A DNA stretch of 64,000 nt, taken from Chloroflexota bacterium. Its GTDB lineage: Bacteria; Chloroflexota; Anaerolineae; VGOG01. The position numbers and the translations under genes were made by a program. The stretch lies in contig JAUWOY010000002.1 of the NCBI GenBank assembly GCA_030611885.1, positions 62,001-126,000 on the forward strand. Reading direction: 5' to 3'. The notes below the pieces were generated by a model. That model was not told where the DNA came from and ran no database searches. It saw nothing but the letters and a program-made list of their open reading frames with translations. Below are positions 24,454 to 33,834 of the stretch, piece after piece. Position 1 is the first letter of the stretch, and every line of letters begins with the position of its first letter.

Positions 24454-27400
24454 ATGAAAGATGAAGATAAGACCAAAGAGCAACTCATGAACGAGCTGAT
24501 GGAACTGCGCCAACGGGTCGCCGAATTGAAAGCATCAGAAACCGAGTGCAGGCGGGCCGAGGAGGCGCTGCGAGAGAGTGAGAGACGCTACCGTCTACTC
24601 GCTGAACACGCGACAGATGTCATCTGGACCATGGATATGGACCTGCGGTTTACCTATCTCAGTCCCTCCGTCACGGATATGCTAGGCTACAGCGTTGAGG
24701 AAGCAATGGCCCAGACGCTGGAAGAAGTCTTGACTCCTGCCTCCCTTGAGGTTGCCGGGAAGGCTCTTGCAGAGGCACTGGCCGTAGCGGAGCCAAAGGA
24801 CCAGTTAGAGCTTGAGCTCAATCGTAAGGATGGCTCCACGGTCTGGACCGAGGTCAAAATAGCTTTCTTGCGTGACCCAGATGGCCGGCCTGTTGGGATT
24901 CTGGGAGTCGCACGCGACATCACCGAGCGCAAGCGGGCAGAGGAGGCCCTGCGCAGAGCGCATGACGAGTTAGAAATACGGGTTCAGGAACGAACGGCAG
25001 AGCTGACAAAAGTCAACGAAGAATTGCGGATTGAAATTGCCGAGCGCAAGCGGGCGGAGGGGGCACTGGGCGAGTCAGAGGAGAAGTATCGCAGATTCTT
25101 TAAAACCGCAAAAGATTGTGCTTTCATCACCTCAAAAGAAGGAACCTGGTTGGATATGAGTGATAGTGCTCCCGAGTTCTTTGGGTATGAAAGCAAAGAA
25201 GAATTGCAAAAGGTTAGAATCCCCGATCTCTACGAGAATCCAGCGGATAGAGAAGCGCACATCCAGGAAATTGAACAACGGGGATTTATAAAGGATTACC
25301 CCGTCAATTTATGGAAAAAAGATGGCAGCATCACCAACACGCTTATCACATCTGTTCCCGTCGAGGACGAAACAGGGAACGTGATTGCCTTCCAGGGAAC
25401 AATACGCGACATCACTGAGCGCAAGCGGGCGGAGGAGGAGATCCGGCAGCGCACGGCCCAGTTGGAGGCGCTGCGACAGATGGGGCTGGAGATCACCGCC
25501 GAGTTGGACCTGGACTCCCTTCTCCGCTCTATCGTCTCGCGGGCCATCGAACTGGTGGGCGGGGCCTCAGGCGGTTTCGACCTCTACCAGCCAGATCGGG
25601 ACGTGCTGGAGTGGACTGCGGCCGTCGGCTCCAACATGGCACTCCTTGGGACTGTCCTCCACCGGGGCGAGGGCGTCTCCGGCAGGGTGTGGGAGACCGG
25701 CGAGCCGCTCATCGTGGACGACTACCAGCATTGGGAGGGGCGGGCGGCCATTTGGGAGGAGTATTCCATTACAGGCATCGTGGGCGTGCCGGTCCGCTGG
25801 AGCGGGGAGTTCCTGGGGACGCTGATCGTCCACGCTGACCCCCCGCGCACCTTCTCCCCGGCCGACGCCGCACTGCTGGGCCTGTTCGCCAACCAGGCGG
25901 CCATCGCCATTCAAAACGCTCGCCTGTACGAGGAGGCGCAGGGTCGGGCCGAGCGGCTGGCAGCCGTCAACCGCATCGCCAGGGCCGTCGGCGCCACTCT
26001 GGACCTGGATGAGCTGATGGAGACGGTGTATCAGGAGGTCGCCTCCATCTTCCAGGCCGACGCTTTCTTCATCGCCCTCTACGACGAGGTGACCAACGAG
26101 CTGGACTTCCGCCTCCGGGTGGACGAAGGGATACGGGAGCCTCCAGCGCGGCGTCCCCTGGAGGCTGGATTGACCTCCCTCGTCGTCGCCGAGAAGAAAC
26201 CCCTGTTCATTCGGGATTTGGAACAGGAGCGCGACCGTTTCCCGTCGCCGGAGATGTGGGGCACGATGAAGCTCCCCTCATCCTGGCTGGGGGTGCCGAT
26301 GCTGATCGGCGAGCGGTTGATAGGCGTCATCTGCGTGCAGGACTACCGCCCGCGCGCCTACGGTGAAGATGAGGAACTGCTGCTCTCCACCATCGCCGAC
26401 CAGGTGGCCGTGGCCATCGAGCAAGCCCGCCTGTACGAGGCCGAGCGGGAGCAGCGGGAACTGGCCGAGTCGCTGGAGAAGGCGGCTGCCGTCGTCAGCG
26501 GCACCCTGGAGCCCGACCAGGTGCTGGACCGCATCCTGGAGCAGGTCAGCCGTGTTGTCCCCAACGATGCCACCAACATCATGCTCATCGAGGGCGACCA
26601 GGTACGCGCTGTACGCTGGCGCGGCTACGAGCGCTTCGACGCGGATGATTTGTTTTCCACACTTGTGCTCGACTTTTCTGAGTTACACGGTTTTCAGCAA
26701 ATGGCGGAGAGTAGAGAACCAATGGTCATTCCCGATGTCACTACCTATCCCGGTTGGGTCCAGGTGCATGAGTGGCTGCACTCGTACGCGGGCGCACCCA
26801 TCATCGTGCACGGTGAGGCGATCGGTTTCCTCAGCGTGGACAGCGCCACCCCCGGCTTCTTCACCCAGTCCCACGCCGAGACCCTGCGTGCCTTTGCCGG
26901 CCACGCTGCTGCCGCCATTGAGAACGCGCGCCTCTTCGAAGCCGAGCGTGAAAGGTCCACTCAACTGGGCGCTGTGGCCAAGGTGGCCGAAAGAATCGCC
27001 TCCATACTGAACCCGGACGAGCTGCTGCGCGAGACAGTCGAACTGATCACCCAGACCTTTGGCTATTACTACGCGGCCATCATGCTGCTGGATGCAGAGG
27101 CCAACGAGCTGGTTTTCAACGTGGGCGCAGGAGGCTACGCGGGCCGAACCCCCGCTGGCTTCCGACAGAAGGTGAAGGAAGGGATGGTAGGGTGGGCAGC
27201 CCACCTGGGGGAAACCATTTGGGCCAACGACGTGAGCCAGGAGCCCCGCTACATCCCAGCCTATCTGCCCGAGACCAGGTCCGAACTGGACGTGCCGCTC
27301 AAGTACCACGACAGGGTGATCGGCGTTCTGGATCTCCAGAGCAAGGAGCTCAATGCTTTCACCCGGCACGACGTGATGGCCATGGAGACCCTGGCGGGTC

Positions 27401-29172
27401 ACGTTACTGCCGCCCTCGAGAACGCCCGGCTGTACGAAGAAAGCCAGCGTCGCCTGCGGGAAGTGAACTCGTTGCTGGAGGTCAGCCGTAATGTCACCTC
27501 CACGCTTGAGTTGGACGAGGTGCTGCGCCGGGTTATCGAGACCGCCATAGCTACCATCGGCCCGGCTGAAAAAGGGACGCTGCATCTCCTGGATGAAGAG
27601 TGGGAAGAGCTAGTGGTGCGGGCCAGCGTCGGCTTCAGCCCTGAGACCATAGCCATGTCCCATTTCAAGCCCGGCGAAGGGTACACCGGCTGGGTCTTTG
27701 CCCATCGGCAGCCCCTCATCGTCGGCGACGTCAAGGCCGACCCGCGCACCAAGCCGATTGACCTGCCGGATGTGCACGAGGAGAAGTCCGCCCTCTGTGT
27801 CCCCCTCGTCGTTCAGGACAGGACTATCGGCACACTGACCCTGGACAACGTCACCCGATATGACGCCTTCATCCCCGAGCACTTGGATCTGTTGACCATC
27901 TTTGCCAGCCAGGCGACCATCGCCATCGAGAACGCGCGGCTGTACGAGCAGGCGCAGCAGGAGATCGCCGAGCGCAAGCTGGCGGAGGAGGAACTCCGTC
28001 AGCGCCAACTCCAGTTGAGCGTCCTCAACCGAATGGGACGGGCCCTGGCCGGGACGTTCGAACTGGCGCGAATCTATCGCATTGCCTACGAGCACGTAGC
28101 CCAACTCGTAGACTGCCCCAACTTCGGCGTTTCCCTGTACGACCCGCCGACCCGCACCCTGCGGGCCGAGTTCATGTTGGACGACGGGGAGTTGATAGAT
28201 GCGGCGCGGTTTCCACCGATGGTTATGGATGCAAAGCCGACGCAGGGGCGTGTGCGGGCCATCGCCACCCGCCAGCCTGAGATCATAACAGATTACCCAG
28301 CAGTCCTTGAAAAAGCAACAGATCGTGGGGTGCGCGTCGGCGTTTCCGAGGACGAGCATGATACCGGGGCGGCCATGTACGTGCCGATGGTTGCGCGGGG
28401 CCAGGTGACAGGGCTGTTGGAGGTACAGAGCTACCGACTCAACGCCTACAGCGCGGAGCACGCCGCGTTGCTCGGTCCGGTGGCCAATCAGATCGGCCTG
28501 TCCATCCAAAACGCGCAGTTGTACGAGGAGGCTCAGCGAGAGCTGGCCGAACGCAAGCGGGCGGAGGAGGAGCTCCGACAAAGCTTCGAGAAATTACAAA
28601 TAGCCTTGGAGGGAACGATCAATGTCCTGGTATCAGCCATTGAGATGAAGGATCCCTACACAGCGGGTCATCAACGGCGGGTCGCCCGACTGGCCTGTGC
28701 CGTCGCCCAGGAGATGGGCCTTCCCCAGGAACAGATCGGGGGAATCCGTATGGCCGGGCTGATTCACGATCTCGGCAAGATCAACATACCTGCTGAGATT
28801 CTCAGCAAGCCCAGCCAGTTGAACGAATTCGAATGGGGTATGATCAAAGCTCACTCCCAAGTCGGTTATGACATACTGAAGACAATAGACTTTCCCTGGC
28901 CAGTGGCCCAAATCGTGCTTCAACATCACGAGAGGATGAATGGCTCTGGTTATCCTCAAGGGCTATGGGGTGAGGAGATTATGCTGGAGGCCAGGATCCT
29001 GGCTGTAGCTGACGTCGTCGAGGCCATGGCCTCTTTCCGACCCTACCGACCGCTTCGTGGTCTGGATAAGGCCCTGGAGGAAATCTCGCAGAATGGGGGC
29101 GTCCTCTATGATCCTGAGGCGGTAGACGCTTGTTTGAAGCTGTTCACCGAAAAGGGGTTTGAGTTCGAGTAG
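24454..29172 (+). CDS. Multi-GAF HD-GYP c-di-GMP phosphodiesterase
   Basis: This very large soluble sensor (about 1572 residues) has an N-terminal coiled coil, two PAS domains (about residues 45-160 and 205-330), six GAF domains (about 345-500, 510-655, 665-820, 830-985, 1000-1155 and 1170-1350) joined by coiled linkers, and a C-terminal HD-GYP domain (about 1375-1570) with HDLGKIN, HHERMNGSGYPQGL and ADVVEAMASFRPYR. No membrane span is seen. The chain of GAF domains suggests integration of several small-molecule or redox signals. The ATG at 24454 is preferred over a GTG at 24445 by alignment with MKxExKTKEQL starts of its paralogues. Confidence 0.92.
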   Translation: MKDEDKTKEQLMNELMELRQRVAELKASETECRRAEEALRESERRYRLLAEHATDVIWTMDMDLRFTYLSPSVTDMLGYSVEEAMAQTLEEVLTPASLEVAGKALAEALAVAEPKDQLELELNRKDGSTVWTEVKIAFLRDPDGRPVGILGVARDITERKRAEEALRRAHDELEIRVQERTAELTKVNEELRIEIAERKRAEGALGESEEKYRRFFKTAKDCAFITSKEGTWLDMSDSAPEFFGYESKEELQKVRIPDLYENPADREAHIQEIEQRGFIKDYPVNLWKKDGSITNTLITSVPVEDETGNVIAFQGTIRDITERKRAEEEIRQRTAQLEALRQMGLEITAELDLDSLLRSIVSRAIELVGGASGGFDLYQPDRDVLEWTAAVGSNMALLGTVLHRGEGVSGRVWETGEPLIVDDYQHWEGRAAIWEEYSITGIVGVPVRWSGEFLGTLIVHADPPRTFSPADAALLGLFANQAAIAIQNARLYEEAQGRAERLAAVNRIARAVGATLDLDELMETVYQEVASIFQADAFFIALYDEVTNELDFRLRVDEGIREPPARRPLEAGLTSLVVAEKKPLFIRDLEQERDRFPSPEMWGTMKLPSSWLGVPMLIGERLIGVICVQDYRPRAYGEDEELLLSTIADQVAVAIEQARLYEAEREQRELAESLEKAAAVVSGTLEPDQVLDRILEQVSRVVPNDATNIMLIEGDQVRAVRWRGYERFDADDLFSTLVLDFSELHGFQQMAESREPMVIPDVTTYPGWVQVHEWLHSYAGAPIIVHGEAIGFLSVDSATPGFFTQSHAETLRAFAGHAAAAIENARLFEAERERSTQLGAVAKVAERIASILNPDELLRETVELITQTFGYYYAAIMLLDAEANELVFNVGAGGYAGRTPAGFRQKVKEGMVGWAAHLGETIWANDVSQEPRYIPAYLPETRSELDVPLKYHDRVIGVLDLQSKELNAFTRHDVMAMETLAGHVTAALENARLYEESQRRLREVNSLLEVSRNVTSTLELDEVLRRVIETAIATIGPAEKGTLHLLDEEWEELVVRASVGFSPETIAMSHFKPGEGYTGWVFAHRQPLIVGDVKADPRTKPIDLPDVHEEKSALCVPLVVQDRTIGTLTLDNVTRYDAFIPEHLDLLTIFASQATIAIENARLYEQAQQEIAERKLAEEELRQRQLQLSVLNRMGRALAGTFELARIYRIAYEHVAQLVDCPNFGVSLYDPPTRTLRAEFMLDDGELIDAARFPPMVMDAKPTQGRVRAIATRQPEIITDYPAVLEKATDRGVRVGVSEDEHDTGAAMYVPMVARGQVTGLLEVQSYRLNAYSAEHAALLGPVANQIGLSIQNAQLYEEAQRELAERKRAEEELRQSFEKLQIALEGTINVLVSAIEMKDPYTAGHQRRVARLACAVAQEMGLPQEQIGGIRMAGLIHDLGKINIPAEILSKPSQLNEFEWGMIKAHSQVGYDILKTIDFPWPVAQIVLQHHERMNGSGYPQGLWGEEIMLEARILAVADVVEAMASFRPYRPLRGLDKALEEISQNGGVLYDPEAVDACLKLFTEKGFEFE

Positions 29173-29198
29173 AGTACGTGTTCAGGGGGTAGGCCAAA

Positions 29199-29300
29199 CG
29201 TCGGTTGAGTAGCCCCGAAAGGGGTGTATCGAAACCACGTTTGGCTTGGCCCCGTGCGATCACTTGGTTTCGATACGACCTGCGGTCTACTCAACCGGCG
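29199..29300. repeat. GGTTGAGTAG-bounded inverted repeat
   Basis: A 102-bp imperfect palindrome begins CGTCGGTTGAGTAG and ends CTACTCAACCGGCG, with inner arms TATCGAAACCA and TGGTTTCGATA. Related palindromes lie nested inside the larger elements at 50062-50383 and 58691-58987. Confidence 0.65.
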
Positions 29301-29357
29301 TGATCGCACTAGGGCTGAACGCTTGCCGAGTAAGATAAAAGGTGAGGAGGTGGAGAG

Positions 29358-30056
29358 ATGAAAAAGCTTCGTTTTGTTCTAACCCTGGCGCTGGCCCTGG
29401 GCTTGTTGGTGGGCCTGAGCACGGGCGCCACTGTTTCGGCTGCTTATCCCGGTAAGAAGATCCAGCTTCCCAGCATCAACGTCGAGAATGGCTGGAGCAC
29501 CTGGATACACGCGCAGAACGTGGGGGACGACGATAATGGGGCAACCCCAACCGCGACTTCGACCAGCACACCAACTCCCACACTAACGCCGACTCCAACG
29601 GGCACGTCAATGCCGACGGCTACGCTTACCAGCACCCCCACGCCGACTCCCACTGCTACATCTACAGCAACTGCTACACCTACGGTGATCGTAGCTGCAA
29701 ATTTCGATGTGTATATACCTCTGGTCATCAAAGAGCACCGCCCCGAACCTACAGTGAATAACTTGCACATGAGTAGTGCTCCTTATGGCCCGCCCGTGAC
29801 CCAATTCCCGTCGGGGACAGCCGTCGTCTACGCGGTCTTCAGCTATTTTTACATGCAGGACGATGAGGTCAGGGTAAGGGTTTGTGACCAGGTAGGCCGT
29901 CTCTTATTCGAACAGATTGAGACTTATACAGGCTCTGGGACAGAGTCTATAGAGGTATCGGGTCCCGAGGGAGCCTTCCCCGATGGGCGGTATCTTACCA
30001 TTTTGTACAGAGGTTTGTGGGCGATTGAGACCATCTACTGGGATGTGGGCAGTTAG
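29358..30056 (+). CDS. Secreted protein with Thr-Pro linker and VYIPLV motif
   Basis: This 232-residue protein has a signal peptide (residues 1-about 28), a short N-terminal segment, a Thr-Pro-Ser linker (about 63-115) and a C-terminal domain of about 100 residues preceded by FDVYIPLVIK. The C-terminal part looks beta-rich and has no recognised family. The VYIPLV-type motif recurs in the M28 peptidase at 35758. It is probably extracellular or surface bound. GAGGAGG precedes the ATG. Confidence 0.7.
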   Translation: MKKLRFVLTLALALGLLVGLSTGATVSAAYPGKKIQLPSINVENGWSTWIHAQNVGDDDNGATPTATSTSTPTPTLTPTPTGTSMPTATLTSTPTPTPTATSTATATPTVIVAANFDVYIPLVIKEHRPEPTVNNLHMSSAPYGPPVTQFPSGTAVVYAVFSYFYMQDDEVRVRVCDQVGRLLFEQIETYTGSGTESIEVSGPEGAFPDGRYLTILYRGLWAIETIYWDVGS

Positions 30057-30061
30057 TGAGC

Positions 30062-30090
30062 TTGCCTTTCTCACGTACAGCGAGTATAAT
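30062..30090 (+). promoter_or_regulatory. Promoter of the acylphosphatase gene
   Basis: TTGCCT (30062-30067) is followed after 17 bases by a perfect TATAAT (30085-30090), 24 bases before the ATG at 30114. Confidence 0.6.
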
Positions 30091-30113
30091 ACTTTTGGCT
30101 GAGGTGGTGAGAC

Positions 30114-30401
30114 ATGGCTAAGAAAAGAGCCCACGTCTTCGTCAGCGGTTGGGTGCAGGGCGTCTTCTTCCGGACCGGAACCCGCGATCTGGCCCGCCAG
30201 TTGGGCGTGACTGGCTGGGTTAGGAACCTGTGGGACGGGAGAGTGGAGGCCGTCGTCGAGGGGGAGGATTGGGCCGTCGAGCAGTTGGTGGCCTGGTGCC
30301 GCCGCGGGCCGCGCGGGGCGCACGTGGACGATGTTGACGTAACTTATGAGGACTACGCTGGGGAGTACGGGACTTTCTCTGTGGTCTATTCAGGGCCATG
30401 A
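30114..30401 (+). CDS. acyP: Acylphosphatase
   Basis: This 95-residue enzyme has the diagnostic GWVQGVFFR (catalytic Arg) and GWVRNLWDGRVEAVVEGE (catalytic Asn) segments. It hydrolyses acyl phosphates such as acetyl or carbamoyl phosphate in the cytosol. It has its own promoter and is followed by a repeat-flanked transposase, so no operon partner is evident. Confidence 0.93.
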   Translation: MAKKRAHVFVSGWVQGVFFRTGTRDLARQLGVTGWVRNLWDGRVEAVVEGEDWAVEQLVAWCRRGPRGAHVDDVDVTYEDYAGEYGTFSVVYSGP

Positions 30402-30425
30402 AAGGCGAGGGTGGAATAGGGATCA

Positions 30426-30523
30426 GAAACCAGGTTTTTTTGGTTGATAAGGCACTTTTTCGCGTCCCAGGAAGACTCAAAAATAACAATTTGCTTGCTC
30501 AGGCAGGGAAAAAACCTGGTTTC
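30426..30523. repeat. REP pair GAAACCAGGTTTTT upstream of transposase 1
   Basis: GAAACCAGGTTTTTTT (30426-30441) and AAAAAACCTGGTTTC (30509-30523) are inverted copies 67 bases apart. The same palindrome occurs directly after the transposase at 31115-31145. Confidence 0.75.
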
Positions 30524-30537
30524 TTGGAGGCGTAGCC

Positions 30538-31113
30538 ATGCCATACCGCAAAGTCGAATTTCAAGCTGGCCACTATTATCATCTATACAATCGCGGCTCA
30601 AACCGTCAGCCCATCTTTTTCTGTGACAAAAACTGGGGTTATTTCATCAAGCGTATCAGGCACTACTTCCAGCCTGACCTGATAGACATACTGGCCTATT
30701 GTCTGATGCCTACCCACTATCACTTGATGGTCTATCTAAAAACCGATGACCTAAGTGCCCGAATTATGCAACCGTTTGGCGTGTCCTACACCAAGGCTAT
30801 TAACAAGCAACAAGGACGTGTCGGTCCGCTATTTCAAGGTCCCTTTCAAGCTGTGTGGGTGGACAAGGACGAGTATCTGTTGCACCTGTCACGGTATATC
30901 CACATGAACCCGGTTAGCGCCGGTCTAGTAGCGCGACCGGGAGATTGGGTCTTTTCCAGTTACCGGGATTACATTGGCTTGCGTAAGGGCACCTTGCCGG
31001 TCCCGGATGTGGTCCTGTCACAATTCTCCTCTCGTCAGGCCTATCAAGCATTTGTAGAATCTTATCGTGATCAAGATGTCAAGATCATAGAGCACTTGTT
31101 GTTTGATGAGTAA
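30538..31113 (+). CDS. REP-associated tyrosine transposase (RAYT) 1
   Basis: This 191-residue Y1 transposase of the RAYT group has the metal-binding HUH in LMPTHYHLMVYL, the catalytic Tyr in FGVSYTKAINK and the family block GPLFQGPFQAVWVDKDEYLLHLSRYIHMNPV. It starts MPYRKVEFQAGHYYHLYNRGSNRQPIFF. It is flanked on both sides by GAAACCAGGTTTTT palindromes, the expected substrate for nicking and spread of REP sequences. The gene appears intact. Confidence 0.93.
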   Translation: MPYRKVEFQAGHYYHLYNRGSNRQPIFFCDKNWGYFIKRIRHYFQPDLIDILAYCLMPTHYHLMVYLKTDDLSARIMQPFGVSYTKAINKQQGRVGPLFQGPFQAVWVDKDEYLLHLSRYIHMNPVSAGLVARPGDWVFSSYRDYIGLRKGTLPVPDVVLSQFSSRQAYQAFVESYRDQDVKIIEHLLFDE

Positions 31114-31114
31114 A

Positions 31115-31145
31115 GAAACCAGGTTTTTGGGAAAAACCTGGTTTC
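31115..31145. repeat. REP palindrome downstream of transposase 1
   Basis: GAAACCAGGTTTTT and AAAAACCTGGTTTC form a compact inverted pair two bases after the transposase stop codon. Confidence 0.8.
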
Positions 31146-31246
31146 TCCACCGGAGATATTGATTTGACGCATTTGCGAGGAAAACTGGAATTTGGCGAGA
31201 AATTGCCAGCTTCCAGATGCAAATAAAATTTAAGGAGGCAGTACCA

Positions 31247-32197
31247 ATGAAAATGGACAAGGTTTCACAAGCAATGGAGAAGGTGGGCATACCCGGCAGG
31301 GATGCCTACGACCTTCCCACCAGCCCCAAGCGCTTCCCCGACGGGGCCTGGTACCGAATGGAGGTTTCCGGCGTGGAGCGCCCCAAAGTGCTGGAGGCCG
31401 TCATTGACGAGTCGCAGAAGCGGAACATGCCCATCCACCGCTTGATCTCGGTGGTGATGGGGGCCACCCTGCTGGACAAGGCGGAGCTCAAAGACTTCGC
31501 CCAGATGGCCGCCGACGCCAGGATGGAGGTCATCCTGACCCCCGGCCCCCGCGCTTCCTGGGACACGGGACGACAGTTGGTTACTCCAGAGGGGGCTTTC
31601 TCTGGCCTGCGCTTCCGCGGCTCCGACCAGTTGCGGCAGGTCATCACCGATATCATGACCTGCATTGATATTGGCTTCCGGGGATTCCTGGTGGTTGACG
31701 AGGGACTGCTCTGGCTCCTCAACGAGATGAAGAAGAACGGCGACATCCCGCAGGACGTGGTCTTCAAAGTCTCCATCTACGCCGGCCACGCCAACGCCGC
31801 CGGCTGCAAGGTGCTGGAGTCTCTGGGCGCGGGGTCGGTCAACCCCGTCGCCGACCTCTCTCTGCCGCAGTTCGCCTCCATCCGCCAGGCCATTGACATG
31901 CCGATGGACATGCACATCATCCTCACCGAGTCCTTCGGTGGGTACATCAGGATCTACGATGGCCCGGAGATGGCCCGGATCTGCGCCCCCTGCTACTACA
32001 AGATCGAGCCGGGCCCCGCGTGCGCGGCCGGGCCGGCGGCTCTCTACAAGCCGTGGGTGGATGAGGGGATGCTGGCTAACTGGGGCCGCGTGAAGGTGAA
32101 ATACGCCCAGATCATCCACGAGGTCATCCAGGAGAACTTCCCTGAGGCCACGATGTCGGAGCTAGGGCCTGCAGATTTGGCCATACCGAAGCCGTAA
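31247..32197 (+). CDS. Unrecognised barrel-like protein, perhaps U32-peptidase-like
   Basis: This 316-residue protein begins MKMDKVSQAMEKVGIPGRDAYDLPTS. Alternating strand/helix segments (for example VFKVSIYAGHANAAGCKVLESLGAGSVNPVADLSL) suggest a TIM-type barrel. Similar proteins are sometimes labelled peptidase U32-like; this could not be confirmed from the sequence. No catalytic residue set is recognised. The ATG at 31247 has TAAGGAGG upstream and is preferred over a start at 31217. It precedes two aldolase-Fae fusion genes on the same strand and may belong to their pathway. Confidence 0.55.
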   Translation: MKMDKVSQAMEKVGIPGRDAYDLPTSPKRFPDGAWYRMEVSGVERPKVLEAVIDESQKRNMPIHRLISVVMGATLLDKAELKDFAQMAADARMEVILTPGPRASWDTGRQLVTPEGAFSGLRFRGSDQLRQVITDIMTCIDIGFRGFLVVDEGLLWLLNEMKKNGDIPQDVVFKVSIYAGHANAAGCKVLESLGAGSVNPVADLSLPQFASIRQAIDMPMDMHIILTESFGGYIRIYDGPEMARICAPCYYKIEPGPACAAGPAALYKPWVDEGMLANWGRVKVKYAQIIHEVIQENFPEATMSELGPADLAIPKP

Positions 32198-32204
32198 AAT
32201 TGGT

Positions 32205-32300
32205 AGATTCGGGATTCGTAAATTCGTGATCGGTTCCCAATCTACGAATCTACGAATTTACGAGTTTACGAATTTACGAATCTACGAGTTTACGAATCTA
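32205..32300. repeat. TACGAAT(C/T) tandem repeat
   Basis: About ten imperfect copies of an 8-9-base unit AATCTACG/AATTTACG occupy almost the whole gap between the barrel-like gene and the first aldolase-Fae gene. No coding is seen. The ribosome site AAGGAG lies directly after it. Confidence 0.75.
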
Positions 32301-32323
32301 CCAACCTGAAAGGAGCAACGCAT

Positions 32324-33763
32324 ATGAGCAATACATCGAAGCAAGGCAAATTACCCTTCGCCCCCGGCGTCTTCCCGGCCCTGGTGACGCCTTTCGACAA
32401 GGACGAGGAAGTGGACGAGAGCGCGTTTCGCGGTCTCATCCGCCACGTGATAAACGACGTGGACGGGCTGGTGCCCTGCGGCACCACTGGCGAATTCCCC
32501 TACCTGTCGGTGGAGGAGCAAAAGCGGCTGGTGGAGATCGCCGTCGAGGAATCGCAGGGGAAACCTGTTATCGCCGGCACAGGGGCCCCCTCGACCCGCC
32601 AGGCCATCGAGTTGGCGAGAAACGCAAAGGAGGCCGGAGCCAGCGCGTGTCTGGTGGTGACGCCCTACTTCCTCCACCCCTCGGACAAGGGCATCTATCA
32701 GCACTTCTACGAGCTGGCCCAGGCGGTGGACATCCCCATCATCCTGTACAACATCCCCCAGGTGGTGGACGCCTACCTGCCCCGCACCGTCGTCGAAGAC
32801 CTGGCCGACATTGACAACATCGTGGCCCTGAAGGATTCCTCCGGCAACCTGACCTACACCATGGAGGTGCTGGAGATGGTGCAGGGGCGGATTGACGTGT
32901 TCATCGGCCACGACGAGGTGGTGCTGCCCGCCCTGGCTGGCGGCTGCTCAGGCATGATCCTGGCCAGCGCCAACGTCTTCCCTGAGGTTTGGCAGCGCGT
33001 CTTCCAGGCCGTGCGGGAGGGCGATCTGGCCACGGCCCGGGAGTGGCAGATGAGAGTCCAGAAGCTGGCCCGCATCTTCTGCCGCCACGGCGGCGGAGTG
33101 GCTGTCAAGGCGGCCCTGAACATGATGGGGATCAAGGTCGGACGCCCGCGCCGGCCGCTGAAGCCCACGGGCGGGGCCTTGCTCCACGAGACGCGAGCTG
33201 AGATCCAATTGGAGTTGGAAAAGCTGGGCAAGATCGAAATCCAAAGTTCAAAGTTCAAAGTTCAAAAGGGGGCGGTGGAGGAGCGGTTTGGGGATGTGGG
33301 ATTGACGGCGGAGGCGATTCGGGCCGCCGGGCTGCGGGTAGGGACTGGATCGGCCGGGGAGGAGCCGGAGTGGGTACAACTCGACTTGGTGGCCGGGTCG
33401 AAGGCGGGGCCGCTGGGCGATGCCTATGCCTATCAACTGACCTACCCCCTCCATCGCCGTGAGGCGCTGACCACCATCCTGGAGCCTAACCTCACCGTGC
33501 GGCCCCCGACGCTGATCCTGCCTGCGCTGGAGCAGAAGAACCTGCGCCAGGCCAACATGATCTACGGGCCGACCCAGGCGGCGGTGGCCAAGGCCATCGT
33601 GGACGCCCTGGAGCAGGGGGTGATCCCGGAGGCGGCCATGAGCGAGGAGGTGATGATCGTCCTGGCCACAGTGGATCCGAAGGCCCTAGATCGTCACGCC
33701 CTCTACCAGAACGTGTACGCGGCAATGAGTAAGGCCATCAAAAGGGCTTTCGGTGGCCCATGA
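32324..33763 (+). CDS. DHDPS-family aldolase fused to Fae-like domain, copy 1
   Basis: Residues 10-300 are a DapA/N-acetylneuraminate-lyase-type barrel: GTTGE (53-57), Tyr142 in LYNIPQ, and Schiff-base Lys170 in ALKDSSGN. Residues 304-316 are a linker (KIEIQSSKFKVQ) encoded by an AAAGTTC repeat. Residues about 320-479 match formaldehyde-activating enzyme (Fae): LDLVAGSKAGPLGDAYA, LEPNLTVRPPTLILP and GPTQAAVAKAIVDALEQGVIP. The catalytic His of Fae is replaced by Gln352 (WVQLDL), so this copy may be inactive or structural. Known Fae condenses formaldehyde with tetrahydromethanopterin. A barrel aldolase that releases formaldehyde from a 2-oxo acid is an attractive partner (inference). Confidence 0.88.
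   Translation: MSNTSKQGKLPFAPGVFPALVTPFDKDEEVDESAFRGLIRHVINDVDGLVPCGTTGEFPYLSVEEQKRLVEIAVEESQGKPVIAGTGAPSTRQAIELARNAKEAGASACLVVTPYFLHPSDKGIYQHFYELAQAVDIPIILYNIPQVVDAYLPRTVVEDLADIDNIVALKDSSGNLTYTMEVLEMVQGRIDVFIGHDEVVLPALAGGCSGMILASANVFPEVWQRVFQAVREGDLATAREWQMRVQKLARIFCRHGGGVAVKAALNMMGIKVGRPRRPLKPTGGALLHETRAEIQLELEKLGKIEIQSSKFKVQKGAVEERFGDVGLTAEAIRAAGLRVGTGSAGEEPEWVQLDLVAGSKAGPLGDAYAYQLTYPLHRREALTTILEPNLTVRPPTLILPALEQKNLRQANMIYGPTQAAVAKAIVDALEQGVIPEAAMSEEVMIVLATVDPKALDRHALYQNVYAAMSKAIKRAFGGP
33238..33269 (+). repeat. AAAGTTC repeat inside aldolase-Fae gene 1
   Basis: AAATCC followed by three AAAGTTC units lies in frame and encodes IEIQSSKFKVQ between the two domains. It matches the intergenic family at 16659, 59666 and 60027. 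Confidence 0.8.
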
Positions 33764-33783
33764 TCCGTGGAGCCCAGCCGTTT

Positions 33784-33799
33784 GTTGAGTATACTCAAC
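33784..33799. promoter_or_regulatory. Perfect 16-bp palindrome, operator-like
   Basis: GTTGAGTATACTCAAC is a perfect palindrome 20 bases after the stop of aldolase-Fae 1. A dimeric regulator site is possible, but no regulator gene is nearby. Confidence 0.35.
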
Positions 33800-33834
33800 G
33801 CACTTGAAAAGTGTGAAATTGTGCGTGTGGGGGG

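Noticed and set aside
32205-32300. Possible CRISPR-like array of AATCTACG units
   Set aside because: Units are 8-9 bases without unique spacers; it is a simple tandem repeat. No cas gene is present.
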